From contig JAWKZN010000001.1 of assembly GCA_041395945.1 (NCBI GenBank), forward strand, positions 806,001 to 870,000: a stretch of DNA of 64,000 bases, given 5' to 3'. A program made the translations under genes and the position numbers. The DNA comes from Pseudomonadales bacterium. Lineage in GTDB: Bacteria; Pseudomonadota; Gammaproteobacteria; Pseudomonadales; Azotimanducaceae. Positions 36,167-45,089 of this stretch are shown one piece after another. The notes below the pieces were generated by a model. That model was not told the origin of the DNA and searched no databases. It worked only from the letters and a program-made list of their open reading frames with translations. Position 1 is the stretch's first letter. Every line of letters starts with the position of its first letter.

Positions 36167-36473
36167 GCGGTGAGGCTACTATCTGCTCGATTAGTGCAGA
36201 GTCTGGAAGAAGCTGTGTGTTCTCACAAGATATGGAGAGTCCGGCCACGGTCGCAGCGGGCCCTGCACCTGTAGTCAGCGCCACCAGAGACATCCATCGT
36301 TGAATGGTTCCCATCCCGTTTTTTCCACTTGCATTTTTGAATCTTTCGTGAAGCACAGTTCTGGATCTGATCTGTCACGGAAGGTTGTGCATTGTTTGGA
36401 ATGGGAGACTGTTCGGGGAGACGGGCGCCTGTGTCGTTCTGCGAACCATAAGGTACGCACCCAACAGCCAGGT
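36167..36473. other. Intergenic stretch with interspersed repeat copy A
   Basis: Contains one copy of a repeat also found near 49.4 kb (36395-36446). A 54-codon minus-strand frame beginning MGTIQRWMSLVAL (36314) resembles a signal peptide but lacks a good ribosome-binding site; not called as a gene. Confidence 0.5.
36395..36446. repeat. Interspersed intergenic repeat, copy A
   Basis: TTGGAATGGGAGACTGTTCG and then GGGAGACGGGCGCCTG match 49423-49475 with only a few substitutions and one-base gaps. See copies at 49423 and 50825. Confidence 0.7.
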
Positions 36474-37490
36474 CTAATTTGTGAGTCTATAGACCCTGGC
36501 AGCGGTCCCACTAAACAGATCCGCCTTTTCCTGCTCGCTTGCTCCGGCCCGCCCGGCGATACGCTTGAAGGTATTCCAGAGTGTTCGGAAGGATATGCAC
36601 TCCCGGTCGACCGGGAAGTTGCTTTCGAACATGCAGCGTTCCGCACCGAATGCCTCGATGGCCGCGAGGTACCAGGGAAACAGAAGATCGCAGCATTCTT
36701 CGGAGGATATTGGTGTACTGCGTTTATGCATGTGGAATGCCGGTTTCCAGTCATCAATCCGCATCTGTGTACCACCGAGCTTGATCACGGTGTTGGAACA
36801 GCGGGCTACTGACTCAATACATTCCCGCCAGTTGTTGAATGTTGTCTCGTCCGCCGCTGTATCTGTTCGACCGCCGAGATGATTGACGATTACCGTCACA
36901 TCCGGACAGGCCTCTGCCAGCCTCCCCAGCGCAGGCAAGCGTTCGTAGTTGGGCGACCAGTTGTCGAAGGAAAGGCCGTGTTTCGCGAGTATCGTGAATC
37001 CTTCCAGGAATGTGTCATTCAGGTCGGAAGGAAAGGCGCTACGGATACCTCGGAAATTCGCAGAAGCATTCATGTGTGCTTTAAGTACAGGCTCCACGGC
37101 TGCTCCGATGCGCAGGTCGGCTGTGCTGAAAATTCCCGAGCACAGGCGCGCATTGCCGTAGACGCCGGAGCGGCTCATGGCAGCGATACCGTGAGCAAAC
37201 TCCGTTTCTCCAACGCACCGGAACAGTTCCGGTCCGTCAGCCCGGTAGAAGGAACCGCACTGGGCGAAAACTGTTTGGGTGATGTTATGACCGCAACTCC
37301 TGATGTCATTCGATATTTCTTCGCAGAGATAAACCTTCTGCTCGGCGCTTGCGAAGGGTTCCGTTCTGGAGTTGCGAATGTCCCACAGGTGATGGTGGGC
37401 ATCGATGATGGGCAGCTCAGGTTCGAGAATGTCCTCGGGAGTTTCACGCTGGATGAACGCATCTATTGCGCTGTTGGCGGCGAGGCTCAT
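36474..37490 (-). CDS. Amidohydrolase-2 family metal-dependent hydrolase
   Basis: 338 residues. The HxH metal site is in IIDAHHHLWD (residues about 28-37), the strand-5 His in VIVNHLGG, and the catalytic Asp in CMFESNFPVD; together they mark the amidohydrolase_2 group (ACMSD/gamma-resorcylate decarboxylase and lactonase-like enzymes). Members hydrolyse lactones or decarboxylate aromatic acids. The ATG overlaps the stop of the acyl-CoA synthetase by four bases, so both are co-translated; it may open a lactone formed before CoA activation. Confidence 0.85.
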   Translation of the reverse strand: MSLAANSAIDAFIQRETPEDILEPELPIIDAHHHLWDIRNSRTEPFASAEQKVYLCEEISNDIRSCGHNITQTVFAQCGSFYRADGPELFRCVGETEFAHGIAAMSRSGVYGNARLCSGIFSTADLRIGAAVEPVLKAHMNASANFRGIRSAFPSDLNDTFLEGFTILAKHGLSFDNWSPNYERLPALGRLAEACPDVTVIVNHLGGRTDTAADETTFNNWRECIESVARCSNTVIKLGGTQMRIDDWKPAFHMHKRSTPISSEECCDLLFPWYLAAIEAFGAERCMFESNFPVDRECISFRTLWNTFKRIAGRAGASEQEKADLFSGTAARVYRLTN

Positions 37491-39103
37491 GACTCACTCG
37501 GCGCCGAAACTGTTTTCTCAGCGAAAGCCATTATCGCCCCATAGTCTGCCTTGCCGTTAGGGGCACGCTCGAGGTTGTCCTTGCTGAGAATGCGCTTGGG
37601 GATCTTGTACGCGGCCAGGTGCTGCCTGGCAAATTCCCTCAGTTCCTGTTCATTGATCTGGTGGCCCCTGGCGAACTGTACGACCGCGGTGATGGACTGG
37701 CCCCATTTTGCGTCCTTAACACCAAACACCAGAGCATCTTCAACGCCCTCGTGCAGTTTCAATGCCTCTTCCACTTCCTCCGGGTAGACTTTTTCGCCAG
37801 CGGTATTGATGCAGTTGCTGCCTCGACCCAGGAGAGTCAGTGTTCCGTCCGTTTCCACACGCACCCAATCCCCGGGAATGGCATACCGTACGCCGTTGAT
37901 GACTTTGAAAGTCTTTTCCGTCTTCTCCTTGTCCTTGTAGTAGCCCAAGGGCAGGTGTCCTGTCACGGCGACCATACCTGCTTCACCAGAGCCCGGCGCC
38001 ACTTCGTGGTGCGCTTCGGTGAAAACCTTGCAATTGGGCCCGATTGTGAACTTTGCAACATCGACTTCCCTGTCCCTGGTCATCTCGGAGGCGCCCATTC
38101 CGGCTGCTTCTGATGAGCCGAATATGTCCAGCAGTCTCAGATTCTCGTTGTGGCGGAGCAATCCGGCCTTGACCTCCTTTGTCCACATGACACCCGAAGA
38201 AGTGATAACCGCAAGGGATGAAAAGTCCCACCGGCCCGGGTTGGCATCGAGTGCTTCCAGTAATGGTCTGGCAAAGGCATCGCCCACAATCGTGATCTTT
38301 TTGACGTGGTACCGGTCGATGTAGTCCAGCGCCATCTCGGGATCAAATCTTCGCGAAGGCAGCGTGATACACGTACCGCCGTGCATCATGGTGGAGATTG
38401 CAACCGTCAGCCCTGTCCCATGCATGATTGGCGGCAACGGCATGCTGACTGGGCGAGGATTACTGACAATCATTCTGATGAAGGCTTCCATATCCGGGAA
38501 GGGCAGGTCGCTGAGGCCTGTATTTTCTACCGCGGTGTTCTGAAGCCTGAAAAGATCATCGTGACGCCACATTACGCCTTTTGGCAGACCCGTCGTGCCC
38601 CCCGTGTACACGAATATAAGATCATCGGGACTATGCCTTGCATCAGGGGGGGTGCCGTCGCCCTTCTCGGCAAGCTCCTCATAGACGGAAGGTTCGCCAT
38701 TGTCGGCAGAGACCCAGAGCTTCACCTTCGGCAGTTCCCCGCGAATCTTGTCTACCAGCGGCTGGAATTCCGCCTGGTAGACAACAACTGCTGCATCAGA
38801 GTTGTCGAGCAGGTAGATCAACTCATGATCGATGTAACGATAGTTGACGTTGACATGCACCAGATTTGCTTTGAATGCAGCGGCGACCCCTTCGGGGTAC
38901 TCGGGACAGTTGCGGAGGTAAAACGCGATCTTGTCACCCGGTTGTACACCTGCTTCCAGCAGGTTGCGGGCGAGATTGTTGGTGCGTCGTATAAAGTCCT
39001 GCCAGTAGATGACCCGGTCGCCATGGATCAGGGCGGGCTGGTTGGCGGGTGTAACTTTTTCAACCTCGGCAAGGATTTCTGCATAGTTCCAGGCGTAGCT
39101 CAT
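37487..39103 (-). CDS. Acyl-CoA synthetase (AMP-binding), FadD19/FadD3-like
   Basis: 538 residues. The P-loop YTGGTTGLPKGVMWRHDD (about 171-188), GYYKDKEKTEKTF, GVRYAIPGDWVRVE, GRGSNCINTAGEKVYPEEVEE, and the catalytic Lys in PNGKADYG are all present. The spacing and the phrase KGVMWRH resemble actinobacterial steroid-acid CoA ligases (FadD19/FadD3), by memory of those sequences. The reaction is ATP + acid + CoA to acyl-CoA + AMP + PPi. It lies between the VOC gene (19 bases upstream) and the overlapping amidohydrolase gene, so the three or four genes form an operon with the AhpD-like gene. A carboxylate side chain of a cyclic compound is a reasonable substrate guess. Confidence 0.9.
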   Translation of the reverse strand: MSYAWNYAEILAEVEKVTPANQPALIHGDRVIYWQDFIRRTNNLARNLLEAGVQPGDKIAFYLRNCPEYPEGVAAAFKANLVHVNVNYRYIDHELIYLLDNSDAAVVVYQAEFQPLVDKIRGELPKVKLWVSADNGEPSVYEELAEKGDGTPPDARHSPDDLIFVYTGGTTGLPKGVMWRHDDLFRLQNTAVENTGLSDLPFPDMEAFIRMIVSNPRPVSMPLPPIMHGTGLTVAISTMMHGGTCITLPSRRFDPEMALDYIDRYHVKKITIVGDAFARPLLEALDANPGRWDFSSLAVITSSGVMWTKEVKAGLLRHNENLRLLDIFGSSEAAGMGASEMTRDREVDVAKFTIGPNCKVFTEAHHEVAPGSGEAGMVAVTGHLPLGYYKDKEKTEKTFKVINGVRYAIPGDWVRVETDGTLTLLGRGSNCINTAGEKVYPEEVEEALKLHEGVEDALVFGVKDAKWGQSITAVVQFARGHQINEQELREFARQHLAAYKIPKRILSKDNLERAPNGKADYGAIMAFAEKTVSAPSES

Positions 39104-39122
39104 TTAACCAGCTCCTTGAGAA

Positions 39123-40001
39123 TCAGGACCTGAGATCGCCGGGGATAGGTATGTCAGTCAGACCCATACGCAGACCATGCCCAGGGTCGAGGTTCAGCCA
39201 GACAAGGTTTGGACCCGCCTCGGTAACGCTGATGTTGTGAGAAGCAAGGAACCTGCAGGCACCCGCAAGGTCTGCAGTCGCGAACGTGATCGCGTGGACA
39301 GCTTTGCCCGCAGCAGCGTAATCGGCTCCCTCTGGTGTATCCTGCGTAGCTGGTGCAACTGCATCGATGACGGTGTCTTCACCGATTGCATAGTATGCCC
39401 GCGGGGTAGCTGGATTGGTGGTATCCCTGTGCAGCAGCGAACCGCCCAGTACCTCACCGTACAGCCAGTCCGCATGATCAAGGTTGTGCGTCAACACTGT
39501 CACGTGTGAAGTGCGAAGGAGCGCCAGGGGATGATTTCGCCAGAGATCAAGCTTGAAACTTCGTCCAAGTCGGGGATCAGCTGCAAATCCTGGTTCGGCA
39601 AATTCAATCAGCACACCTGTATCCCTGGGATGAGTCCAGACTGCCATTCCTGGTTCGGGGTCCGTCACAGGACGACCATTTAAACCAATCAGGCGGATTT
39701 TGTAGTCAAGCAGCCGGCGCGCGAATGATTGGACGTCATCCGCATACCACGCAATTGAATGCATCCGATCACCGAAGCGGGCGCGGTAGCGAGCCAGTGG
39801 CGTGTCTGCATCGGCGGGATCGTCTGAGGGATGGATTGGTTCGAAGCACTGATCAGCGATGATCGCCAGTGACGCGTACCTTTTTCCCCCGTCCTCGTAG
39901 TCGTGGTAGGGACGCAGACAGGAAAAGACCTCAAAAAAAAGACGGTCGGTGGCGGCCAGATCCTCGACCATGTGGGCAAGATGGTACAGTTTTCCTATCA
40001 C
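39123..40001 (-). CDS. VOC (glyoxalase/extradiol dioxygenase-fold) protein
   Basis: 292 residues from a GTG at 40001 (CGGAGA five bases upstream). Two vicinal-oxygen-chelate modules are visible: KLYHLAHMVEDLAATDRLFF at the N-terminus and RTSHVTVLTHNLDHADWLYG from about residue 166. Metal-ligand candidates are the histidines in LYHLAH, DRMHSIAW and AVHAITF and the glutamate in LIEFAEPG. The family includes ring-cleaving dioxygenases, epimerases and isomerases; the precise reaction is unclear. Same operon as the acyl-CoA synthetase. Confidence 0.75.
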   Translation of the reverse strand: MIGKLYHLAHMVEDLAATDRLFFEVFSCLRPYHDYEDGGKRYASLAIIADQCFEPIHPSDDPADADTPLARYRARFGDRMHSIAWYADDVQSFARRLLDYKIRLIGLNGRPVTDPEPGMAVWTHPRDTGVLIEFAEPGFAADPRLGRSFKLDLWRNHPLALLRTSHVTVLTHNLDHADWLYGEVLGGSLLHRDTTNPATPRAYYAIGEDTVIDAVAPATQDTPEGADYAAAGKAVHAITFATADLAGACRFLASHNISVTEAGPNLVWLNLDPGHGLRMGLTDIPIPGDLRS

Positions 40002-40052
40002 GGCAATCTCCGGGTTGAGTTCATGGTTTTCTCGTTGTCCCAGCCTCTGACG

Positions 40053-40637
40053 TCACGCATGTTTGCCGGCATTCCAGCCACCTGCTGTCAGGTTTGAAGA
40101 TGCAAATTCCCTTGGCTTGTCTTCGAGCGTGGTAGCCAGCGTGTCGTTCCAACGGTTCAGGAACCCGAAGAACGAAATAACCGCGACAATTTCTACGCAT
40201 TGTCTGTCTGAGTAGTGTTGTTTAAGTGCCTGAATGTGTGCCGGTTCGACGGCGTTTGGCACCATGCCCGCATGCAGGGCAACGCGAAGCGCAGATCTTT
40301 CTGATTCTGAAAAAATCGGGCTCGATTCAAACTCGAAGGCGGCCTGGATTTTTTCAAGGCTGACACCCATAACCCGGGCACCATGAGAGGTATGGGCCTG
40401 GCAGTAACTGCAACTCGCAGCATTGCTGACTACAAAGGCAATCAACTGCTTCAATCCAGCCGGCAGTTCGCCGCTGCGAATGACGGCACCTACGTTGCTT
40501 ACTGCTTGCAGCAGTTCAGGCCAATGGGCCATTGTCAGCATGCTTTCGGGCACGAAACCCATCGTTGATTCCACCATCTGGAGTACGGGCTCCAGTTCTG
40601 TGAGTTCTTCGCGTGCTCTGGGTTGAACCAGCGTCAT
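40053..40637 (-). CDS. Carboxymuconolactone decarboxylase / AhpD-like protein
   Basis: 194 residues. The AhpD core SCSYCQAHTSHGARVMG (about 76-92) keeps the CxxCxxH redox motif, and FSESERSALRVALHAG and FFGFLNRWNDTLATTLE are typical of the peroxidase-related branch. Such enzymes reduce peroxides or act in decarboxylation of small cyclic acids. First gene of the minus-strand run 40637 to 36474; the AT-rich palindrome at 40662-40680 lies in its promoter region. Confidence 0.83.
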   Translation of the reverse strand: MTLVQPRAREELTELEPVLQMVESTMGFVPESMLTMAHWPELLQAVSNVGAVIRSGELPAGLKQLIAFVVSNAASCSYCQAHTSHGARVMGVSLEKIQAAFEFESSPIFSESERSALRVALHAGMVPNAVEPAHIQALKQHYSDRQCVEIVAVISFFGFLNRWNDTLATTLEDKPREFASSNLTAGGWNAGKHA

Positions 40638-41296
40638 ACCTGTCCCCTGCTGTCCGGAAACAATAATACATATAATTATTTATTAATCTACATTGTTCTC
40701 GTGCACTGGTTGCTTGCGGAGGAATCGTGATCATGGCCAACGGATCACGCCGCTGCGCGGATGATCTTTGCGAAGTTCTCAGGCTGCAGGGGGGAATGAC
40801 GACGCTCCGCGAACCGGTTCAACACCAGTGAACCTGCTGAAAGTATCGTCCTTTACGCGCGAGCGCTGCGGATCGTCACAAGTGGGGTTGACCGTGGCTT
40901 CGATGTCTCGGTTCAGAAACGCTGAATCAGTAACTCACCCGTGGTGGACTGTTGCTACATCCCGGTCGAGCTGAGCGAGGGCCTGACAGCTCCGCCTCCT
41001 GCGTTCACACTCGAGCGGTTTGGAACCGGAGCCGGGTGGGGAAGAGATGGCTCAGACGGTATTCGACTGCGCCGCGGACCTTATGAAGGACCGGAAAGCG
41101 TTTGTTGAACCAGGTGCCGGATTGCGGGACTGACGACACCGACACGCGGACTACGCGAGGTGCCTTGAAAAGCGCGCGTAACCTCTTGTTGCCCGCCTGA
41201 TACGGGAATGCTGACAGATGAAATGCCGTCGCTCTTTACAACACCAGTGTGCCCGAATAGGCTGCATGGTTAGATAAAATATAATATTTATTAAAA
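40638..41296. other. Divergent intergenic region with AT-rich palindrome
   Basis: About 660 bases between the AhpD-like and cupin genes. AATAAT-ACATATA-ATTATT at 40662-40680 is an inverted repeat in an otherwise GC-rich setting, and a second AT-rich patch (41271-41295) sits just upstream of the cupin gene. The middle shows no gene; a short open frame near 41048 (MAQTVFDCAADLMKDR) might be coding debris. Confidence 0.55.
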
Positions 41297-41851
41297 ATGA
41301 CCAATCCGGACAACAGCGAGTGGCTCAGGCCAGTAAGGCGAATAGTGACGGGACTGGATCCCCAGGGGCGGTCCTGCATCGTCGAAGACGGTGAGTCACC
41401 AGCAACCGTAACAATGGAGAATCGAACAGGATTCAGAAATGCAAACATCTGGAGGACCATGGGAGCAGATCATTCGGTTACGGAGGCTGACACGATTACA
41501 GAGCACTTCGGTGTCTCGCCTCCTCCGGGCGGAACGGTCCTGCGGGTGATTGATTTACCTCCGGAAGATCCGAACCCCGAGGTGCGGCGTCGCCAGATGG
41601 AGGAGTCCATCAAGCAGTTGTTTCCCGATGCACAGCACAAGGGTGGTGAGCGTCACCCGGGGATGCATGTTACGGACACGGTTGACTACGCGATTCTGCT
41701 TGAAGGGGAGATTGTAGCGATCATGGAATCGGGAGAGACAACCATGCGTGCGGGTGACATTCTCATACAGAGAGGGACAAATCACGCGTGGGCTAACCGA
41801 TCAGACCGGATAGCACGAATGGCATTCGTACTTGTAGACGGCGAAAAGTAA
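41297..41851 (+). CDS. Cupin-domain protein
   Basis: 184 residues. The C-terminal half (about 110-180) is a single cupin fold: HVTDTVDYAILLEGEIVAIM, then TTMRAGDILIQRGTNHAWANR, with the second-motif His in NHAW; the first-motif metal ligands are incomplete (VDYAILLEGE). This matches the small group annotated as cupins near CoA-dependent catabolic genes. It may bind or isomerise a pathway intermediate or act with the TetR protein encoded convergently four bases downstream. The ATG has only an AT-rich leader. Confidence 0.8.
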   Translation: MTNPDNSEWLRPVRRIVTGLDPQGRSCIVEDGESPATVTMENRTGFRNANIWRTMGADHSVTEADTITEHFGVSPPPGGTVLRVIDLPPEDPNPEVRRRQMEESIKQLFPDAQHKGGERHPGMHVTDTVDYAILLEGEIVAIMESGETTMRAGDILIQRGTNHAWANRSDRIARMAFVLVDGEK

Positions 41852-41855
41852 CTGG

Positions 41856-42461
41856 TCACTCTTTCGTGAGATAAGCCGATACAAGTTCAATCATGAGACG
41901 CTGCATTTTTCGGAAGTGCTTGCGGTCGTTTTTGTACATGTCGAACAGAACCTGGCCATAGTATGAGGAGGCCAGGAGATCCTTGGCAGCAATCACACGC
42001 TCCCTGTCAAGGTTCAGATCCTCGAGGTACCACAGGAACCATTCCTCATGACGTTGGGAAGTTGCCCGCAGGGTGACTCTCAGCTTTTCTCCGAGCGGTG
42101 TTTTTGTTCTGCTGTAAGACATCAGTTCCACGTACGCCCTGTAGCCGGTTTGCATACGCCGGATTCGTAGATCTGTGAGTTTGAACAGGCGTTCATCAAG
42201 TGTGCCGGTTCGCTTCAGGACATCGTAGTTTCTTCGATTCTTGTCAAACAGGTACTCGATGGTGGCTACGATAAGCTCCTCGCGGCTGCCAAACAGATAT
42301 TGAATGGCACCTGTTGTGCATTCTGCGCGGGCGACCACATCGGCAATCCTGATGCCGGCGATGCCGAATTCGTCGAGACAGGACACGGTTGCCTGAAGGA
42401 GTTTAAGCCGTGTTTCTTCGCGTCGCTCCGCCTGGCTTCGCCGGGTGCGTTGAGTTCCCAT
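41856..42461 (-). CDS. TetR/AcrR-family regulator of the catabolic cluster
   Basis: 201 residues from the ATG at 42461 (AGGA five bases upstream); the frame is open to 42596 but that part is hydrophobic junk. Helix-turn-helix: TRLKLLQATVSCLDEFGIAG, then IRIADVVARAECTTGAIQYLF. The C-terminal half matches the TetR type with LRATSQRHEEWFLWYLEDL. It lies between the cupin gene and the TonB receptor it faces away from, and AT-rich palindromes occur before three promoters of the cluster, so it is the likely repressor of uptake and degradation genes. Confidence 0.87.
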   Translation of the reverse strand: MGTQRTRRSQAERREETRLKLLQATVSCLDEFGIAGIRIADVVARAECTTGAIQYLFGSREELIVATIEYLFDKNRRNYDVLKRTGTLDERLFKLTDLRIRRMQTGYRAYVELMSYSRTKTPLGEKLRVTLRATSQRHEEWFLWYLEDLNLDRERVIAAKDLLASSYYGQVLFDMYKNDRKHFRKMQRLMIELVSAYLTKE

Positions 42462-42686
42462 GTTCATCCTGCTGTTCCAAATTCCCCAAATTGATCTTAG
42501 TTCGATTGATGGCTTACTTCGCGGAACCCGCAGAACTCGAAGAATCCGTGGCAGTAAAATTATGGCCACAAATTGGCTCAGCATCAATTTCCGCATGAAA
42601 TTCAGTATTCCCGCTTTCTGTTACCCCGCTTTTTACTCCGACTTTCTTTTGTTGACTCTTGTTCAAGTTTCATGGAATCTTAGATT

Positions 42687-42716
42687 ATACATATTATGTA
42701 TTATGTATTATGTATA
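42687..42716. promoter_or_regulatory. Palindrome and 7-bp direct repeats upstream of the TonB receptor
   Basis: ATACAT-ATT-ATGTAT is a perfect 15-base inverted repeat at 42687-42701, and ATGTATT ATGTATT ATGTATA at 42696-42716 are three tandem 7-base units. The place (37 bases before the receptor ATG) suits a repressor operator or an AT-rich promoter element. Related ATACAT sequence occurs at 40666-40671. Confidence 0.55.
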
Positions 42717-42753
42717 AGGCAAATCAACATGCTCAATAGCGAGGGGTGGGTAA

Positions 42754-44991
42754 ATGGGGCGAAGAAAGCGAAATTTTTTGATATGCGCCATTTCGGTGAC
42801 TATCACCATGGCGTCAGTCGCATCTGCTGAGATCGAGGAAATTGTCGTTTCCGCGGAACGAAGAGATGCGGGACTCTCAACAGTGCCTATGTCGGTACAG
42901 GTTCTCTCCGGAGAGGAACTGGAAAAAACCGGTGTTGCGGAAGTTAAGGATCTGTTCAAGTTGTCTCCGTCGATTGTAACCATCGGCGGTTCGACTTCAG
43001 CTTCATCCGGTCTGAGGATCAGGGGTATTGGTAATCCAGGATACGGGGAGGGTATTGAACCCTCGGTCGGCGTTGTGATCGATGGTATATCGACCGGGCC
43101 CAGTGGCTCTGCCCTGAGTATGCTGTTCGACACAGATCGTGTAGAAGTCCTGCGCGGACCACAGGGCACGTTGTTTGGTAAGAATACAACGGCTGGTCTG
43201 ATCTCGGTAACGACGAGTGGCCCGACTGATGAATTCGAAGCTTCGGGTCGAATCAAGTATCTGGACGAGTTCGAGGACACCCGGCTTGACTTTGCTGTCA
43301 GTGGACCAGTTTCCGATTCGGTGAATCTTCGCCTGGCCGGTTTCACGCGATCCCGAAACAAGGGTGAAACCGAAGCACTGGCCAGCGGTGTTCGGGAAGG
43401 CGAGCTCGACAGGTACGGATTGCGCTTCACCGCCGATTGGGGCTGGGATGCATTCAGTGCGAGATCTTCAATTACCTATATCGATCAGGATGACAAGTGC
43501 TGCTCTCGCATGATGGTAGGGCTGGATCCGAATCCGGCGCTTTACGGCTACTTCCTCAGAACCTTCATGCTCCCGGCTATGGCTGAGTATGGCGTATTGC
43601 CTTCGGGGGAAAGTCGAATCTCGATGAATGGTATTGGGTCTGTGGAAGAGATGGAGACGATTCACATCGTCCATGACATGTCCTACGACTTTGCTTCGGG
43701 TTTCACGCTCAGATCGATCACAGGATTCCGGAACTGGGAGAGTTACTCTTTCAATGACAGCGACATGACACCATTTGATATCGCGAATACCGAGGTCGAC
43801 CGGAAGACCAACGTGAGATCCCAGGAGTTCCACCTTCTTTCGCCGGAAGAGGATGGCTGGTCCTATCTGCTGGGAGCCTATCTGAACCGCACCGAGTTTA
43901 CCCGGGATGTGGTCTACACCGGGGGATCAGATTATCCGGTCCCAGGCGCAGGTACTTCCGGTACATCCGTGCTCGATGCTGTGCACACCGTCTACAATTA
44001 TGCGCTGTTCGGAAATGCGAGATACGAAGTGTCTGATGCACTGGCGGTTTTCGCCGGTGCTCGACTTATCCGGGAGAAACATGAGGTTGAAGGGATACGC
44101 TATGGAAACATGTTTATCTTCCCGGGTGTCTTCTCTCCGACATCAGGCAGTACTTCTGATCGAGACTGGTCTGCAAGACTTGGACTCGAATATCACACCT
44201 CCGAAGATACGATGTTGTACGCAACCTTTGCACGAGGTTACAAAGGGAAGGCCGTGGACTTCGGTAGTAATGGAACCCTTTACACAGGGGACCCTGACGA
44301 AACCTGGGTAGATCCGGAAACGGTGGTCAGTGGGGAGTTCGGTGTCAAAACAAGCCTTTTCGATAAAAGCGCCCTGCTGAACGCGAACCTGTTTTTCCAG
44401 CGCTATGATGGCTATCAGGCCGAATCAGTGGATGCTCAGCGACTGGTCAGAACACTCCACAGTGAAGGGGAACTTGAAACAAAGGGAATCGAAATCGAGT
44501 TCCGTGCACGACCCATCGATACACTGGATATTGCAGCAAGCTTTACCTACATCGATGCAGAGTTCACTGACCTGAAAGGTGGCCCCTGCACAATCCAGCA
44601 GATTGCGGTAGAGGGCGGGAACTGCTTCCGCGACTTCAGTGGTGAAAAGCTTGCTGGCGTGCCGAAGTATGCCTACAACCTGTCGGTCGAAAAGCTTTTC
44701 CCGCTGTCCAATGGCATGAGCTGGCATCTGCGGGGTGAGTACTCGTGGCGCGATGACATCACCTACGGACTTGACCTCGATCCTAACACCACGCAGGACG
44801 CCTACGGACTGCTCAATGTCCGGGCAGGCATTCAACTGAATGACAATTTTGAAGTGATTGGCTTTCTCGAGAATGCTACAGATGAGTTCTACGCCCTGCT
44901 GATTGAGGATATGACAATCATGACCGGGGCATACTCCGGTTACGTAGGTGCTGGTCGAACCTGGGGTATCGAGCTGCGGGCGAACTTCTGA
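42754..44991 (+). CDS. TonB-dependent receptor of the catabolic cluster
   Basis: 745 residues. Signal peptide MGRRKRNFLICAISVTITMA to about residue 26, then IEEIVVSAERR, plug with LRIRGIGNPGYGEG and VEVLRGPQGTLFGKNTTAG (about 130-148), and a barrel with FARGYKGKAVDFGSNG and the terminal WGIELRANF. Strong purine-rich leader (GAGGGGTGGG) before the ATG. Outer-membrane importer energised by TonB. It is followed by a terminator and then an MFS carrier, CoA-transferase and SRPBCC-like gene, so uptake of the pathway substrate through both membranes is plausible. Confidence 0.93.
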   Translation: MGRRKRNFLICAISVTITMASVASAEIEEIVVSAERRDAGLSTVPMSVQVLSGEELEKTGVAEVKDLFKLSPSIVTIGGSTSASSGLRIRGIGNPGYGEGIEPSVGVVIDGISTGPSGSALSMLFDTDRVEVLRGPQGTLFGKNTTAGLISVTTSGPTDEFEASGRIKYLDEFEDTRLDFAVSGPVSDSVNLRLAGFTRSRNKGETEALASGVREGELDRYGLRFTADWGWDAFSARSSITYIDQDDKCCSRMMVGLDPNPALYGYFLRTFMLPAMAEYGVLPSGESRISMNGIGSVEEMETIHIVHDMSYDFASGFTLRSITGFRNWESYSFNDSDMTPFDIANTEVDRKTNVRSQEFHLLSPEEDGWSYLLGAYLNRTEFTRDVVYTGGSDYPVPGAGTSGTSVLDAVHTVYNYALFGNARYEVSDALAVFAGARLIREKHEVEGIRYGNMFIFPGVFSPTSGSTSDRDWSARLGLEYHTSEDTMLYATFARGYKGKAVDFGSNGTLYTGDPDETWVDPETVVSGEFGVKTSLFDKSALLNANLFFQRYDGYQAESVDAQRLVRTLHSEGELETKGIEIEFRARPIDTLDIAASFTYIDAEFTDLKGGPCTIQQIAVEGGNCFRDFSGEKLAGVPKYAYNLSVEKLFPLSNGMSWHLRGEYSWRDDITYGLDLDPNTTQDAYGLLNVRAGIQLNDNFEVIGFLENATDEFYALLIEDMTIMTGAYSGYVGAGRTWGIELRANF

Positions 44992-45030
44992 TCAACAGGC
45001 TGCCAGCCCTGCAGCTGGGGGTACAGGTGG

Positions 45031-45067
45031 AATCTGGATCCGGCTTGGCCGGATCCAGATTCCTTTT
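45031..45067 (+). terminator. Rho-independent terminator after the TonB receptor
   Basis: A perfect 14-base-pair stem (AATCTGGATCCGGC / GCCGGATCCAGATT) with a TTG loop is followed by CCTTTT. It is 40 bases after the receptor stop and 23 before the MFS start, so the two genes have separate or attenuated transcription. Confidence 0.85.
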
Positions 45068-45089
45068 CCAATTGATTGTGGAGCATTGA

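Noticed and set aside
36150..36314. Short frame with a signal-peptide-like start (MGTIQRWMSLVAL)
   Set aside because: 54 codons, no convincing ribosome-binding site, overlaps the 5' end of the acetyl-CoA hydrolase gene.
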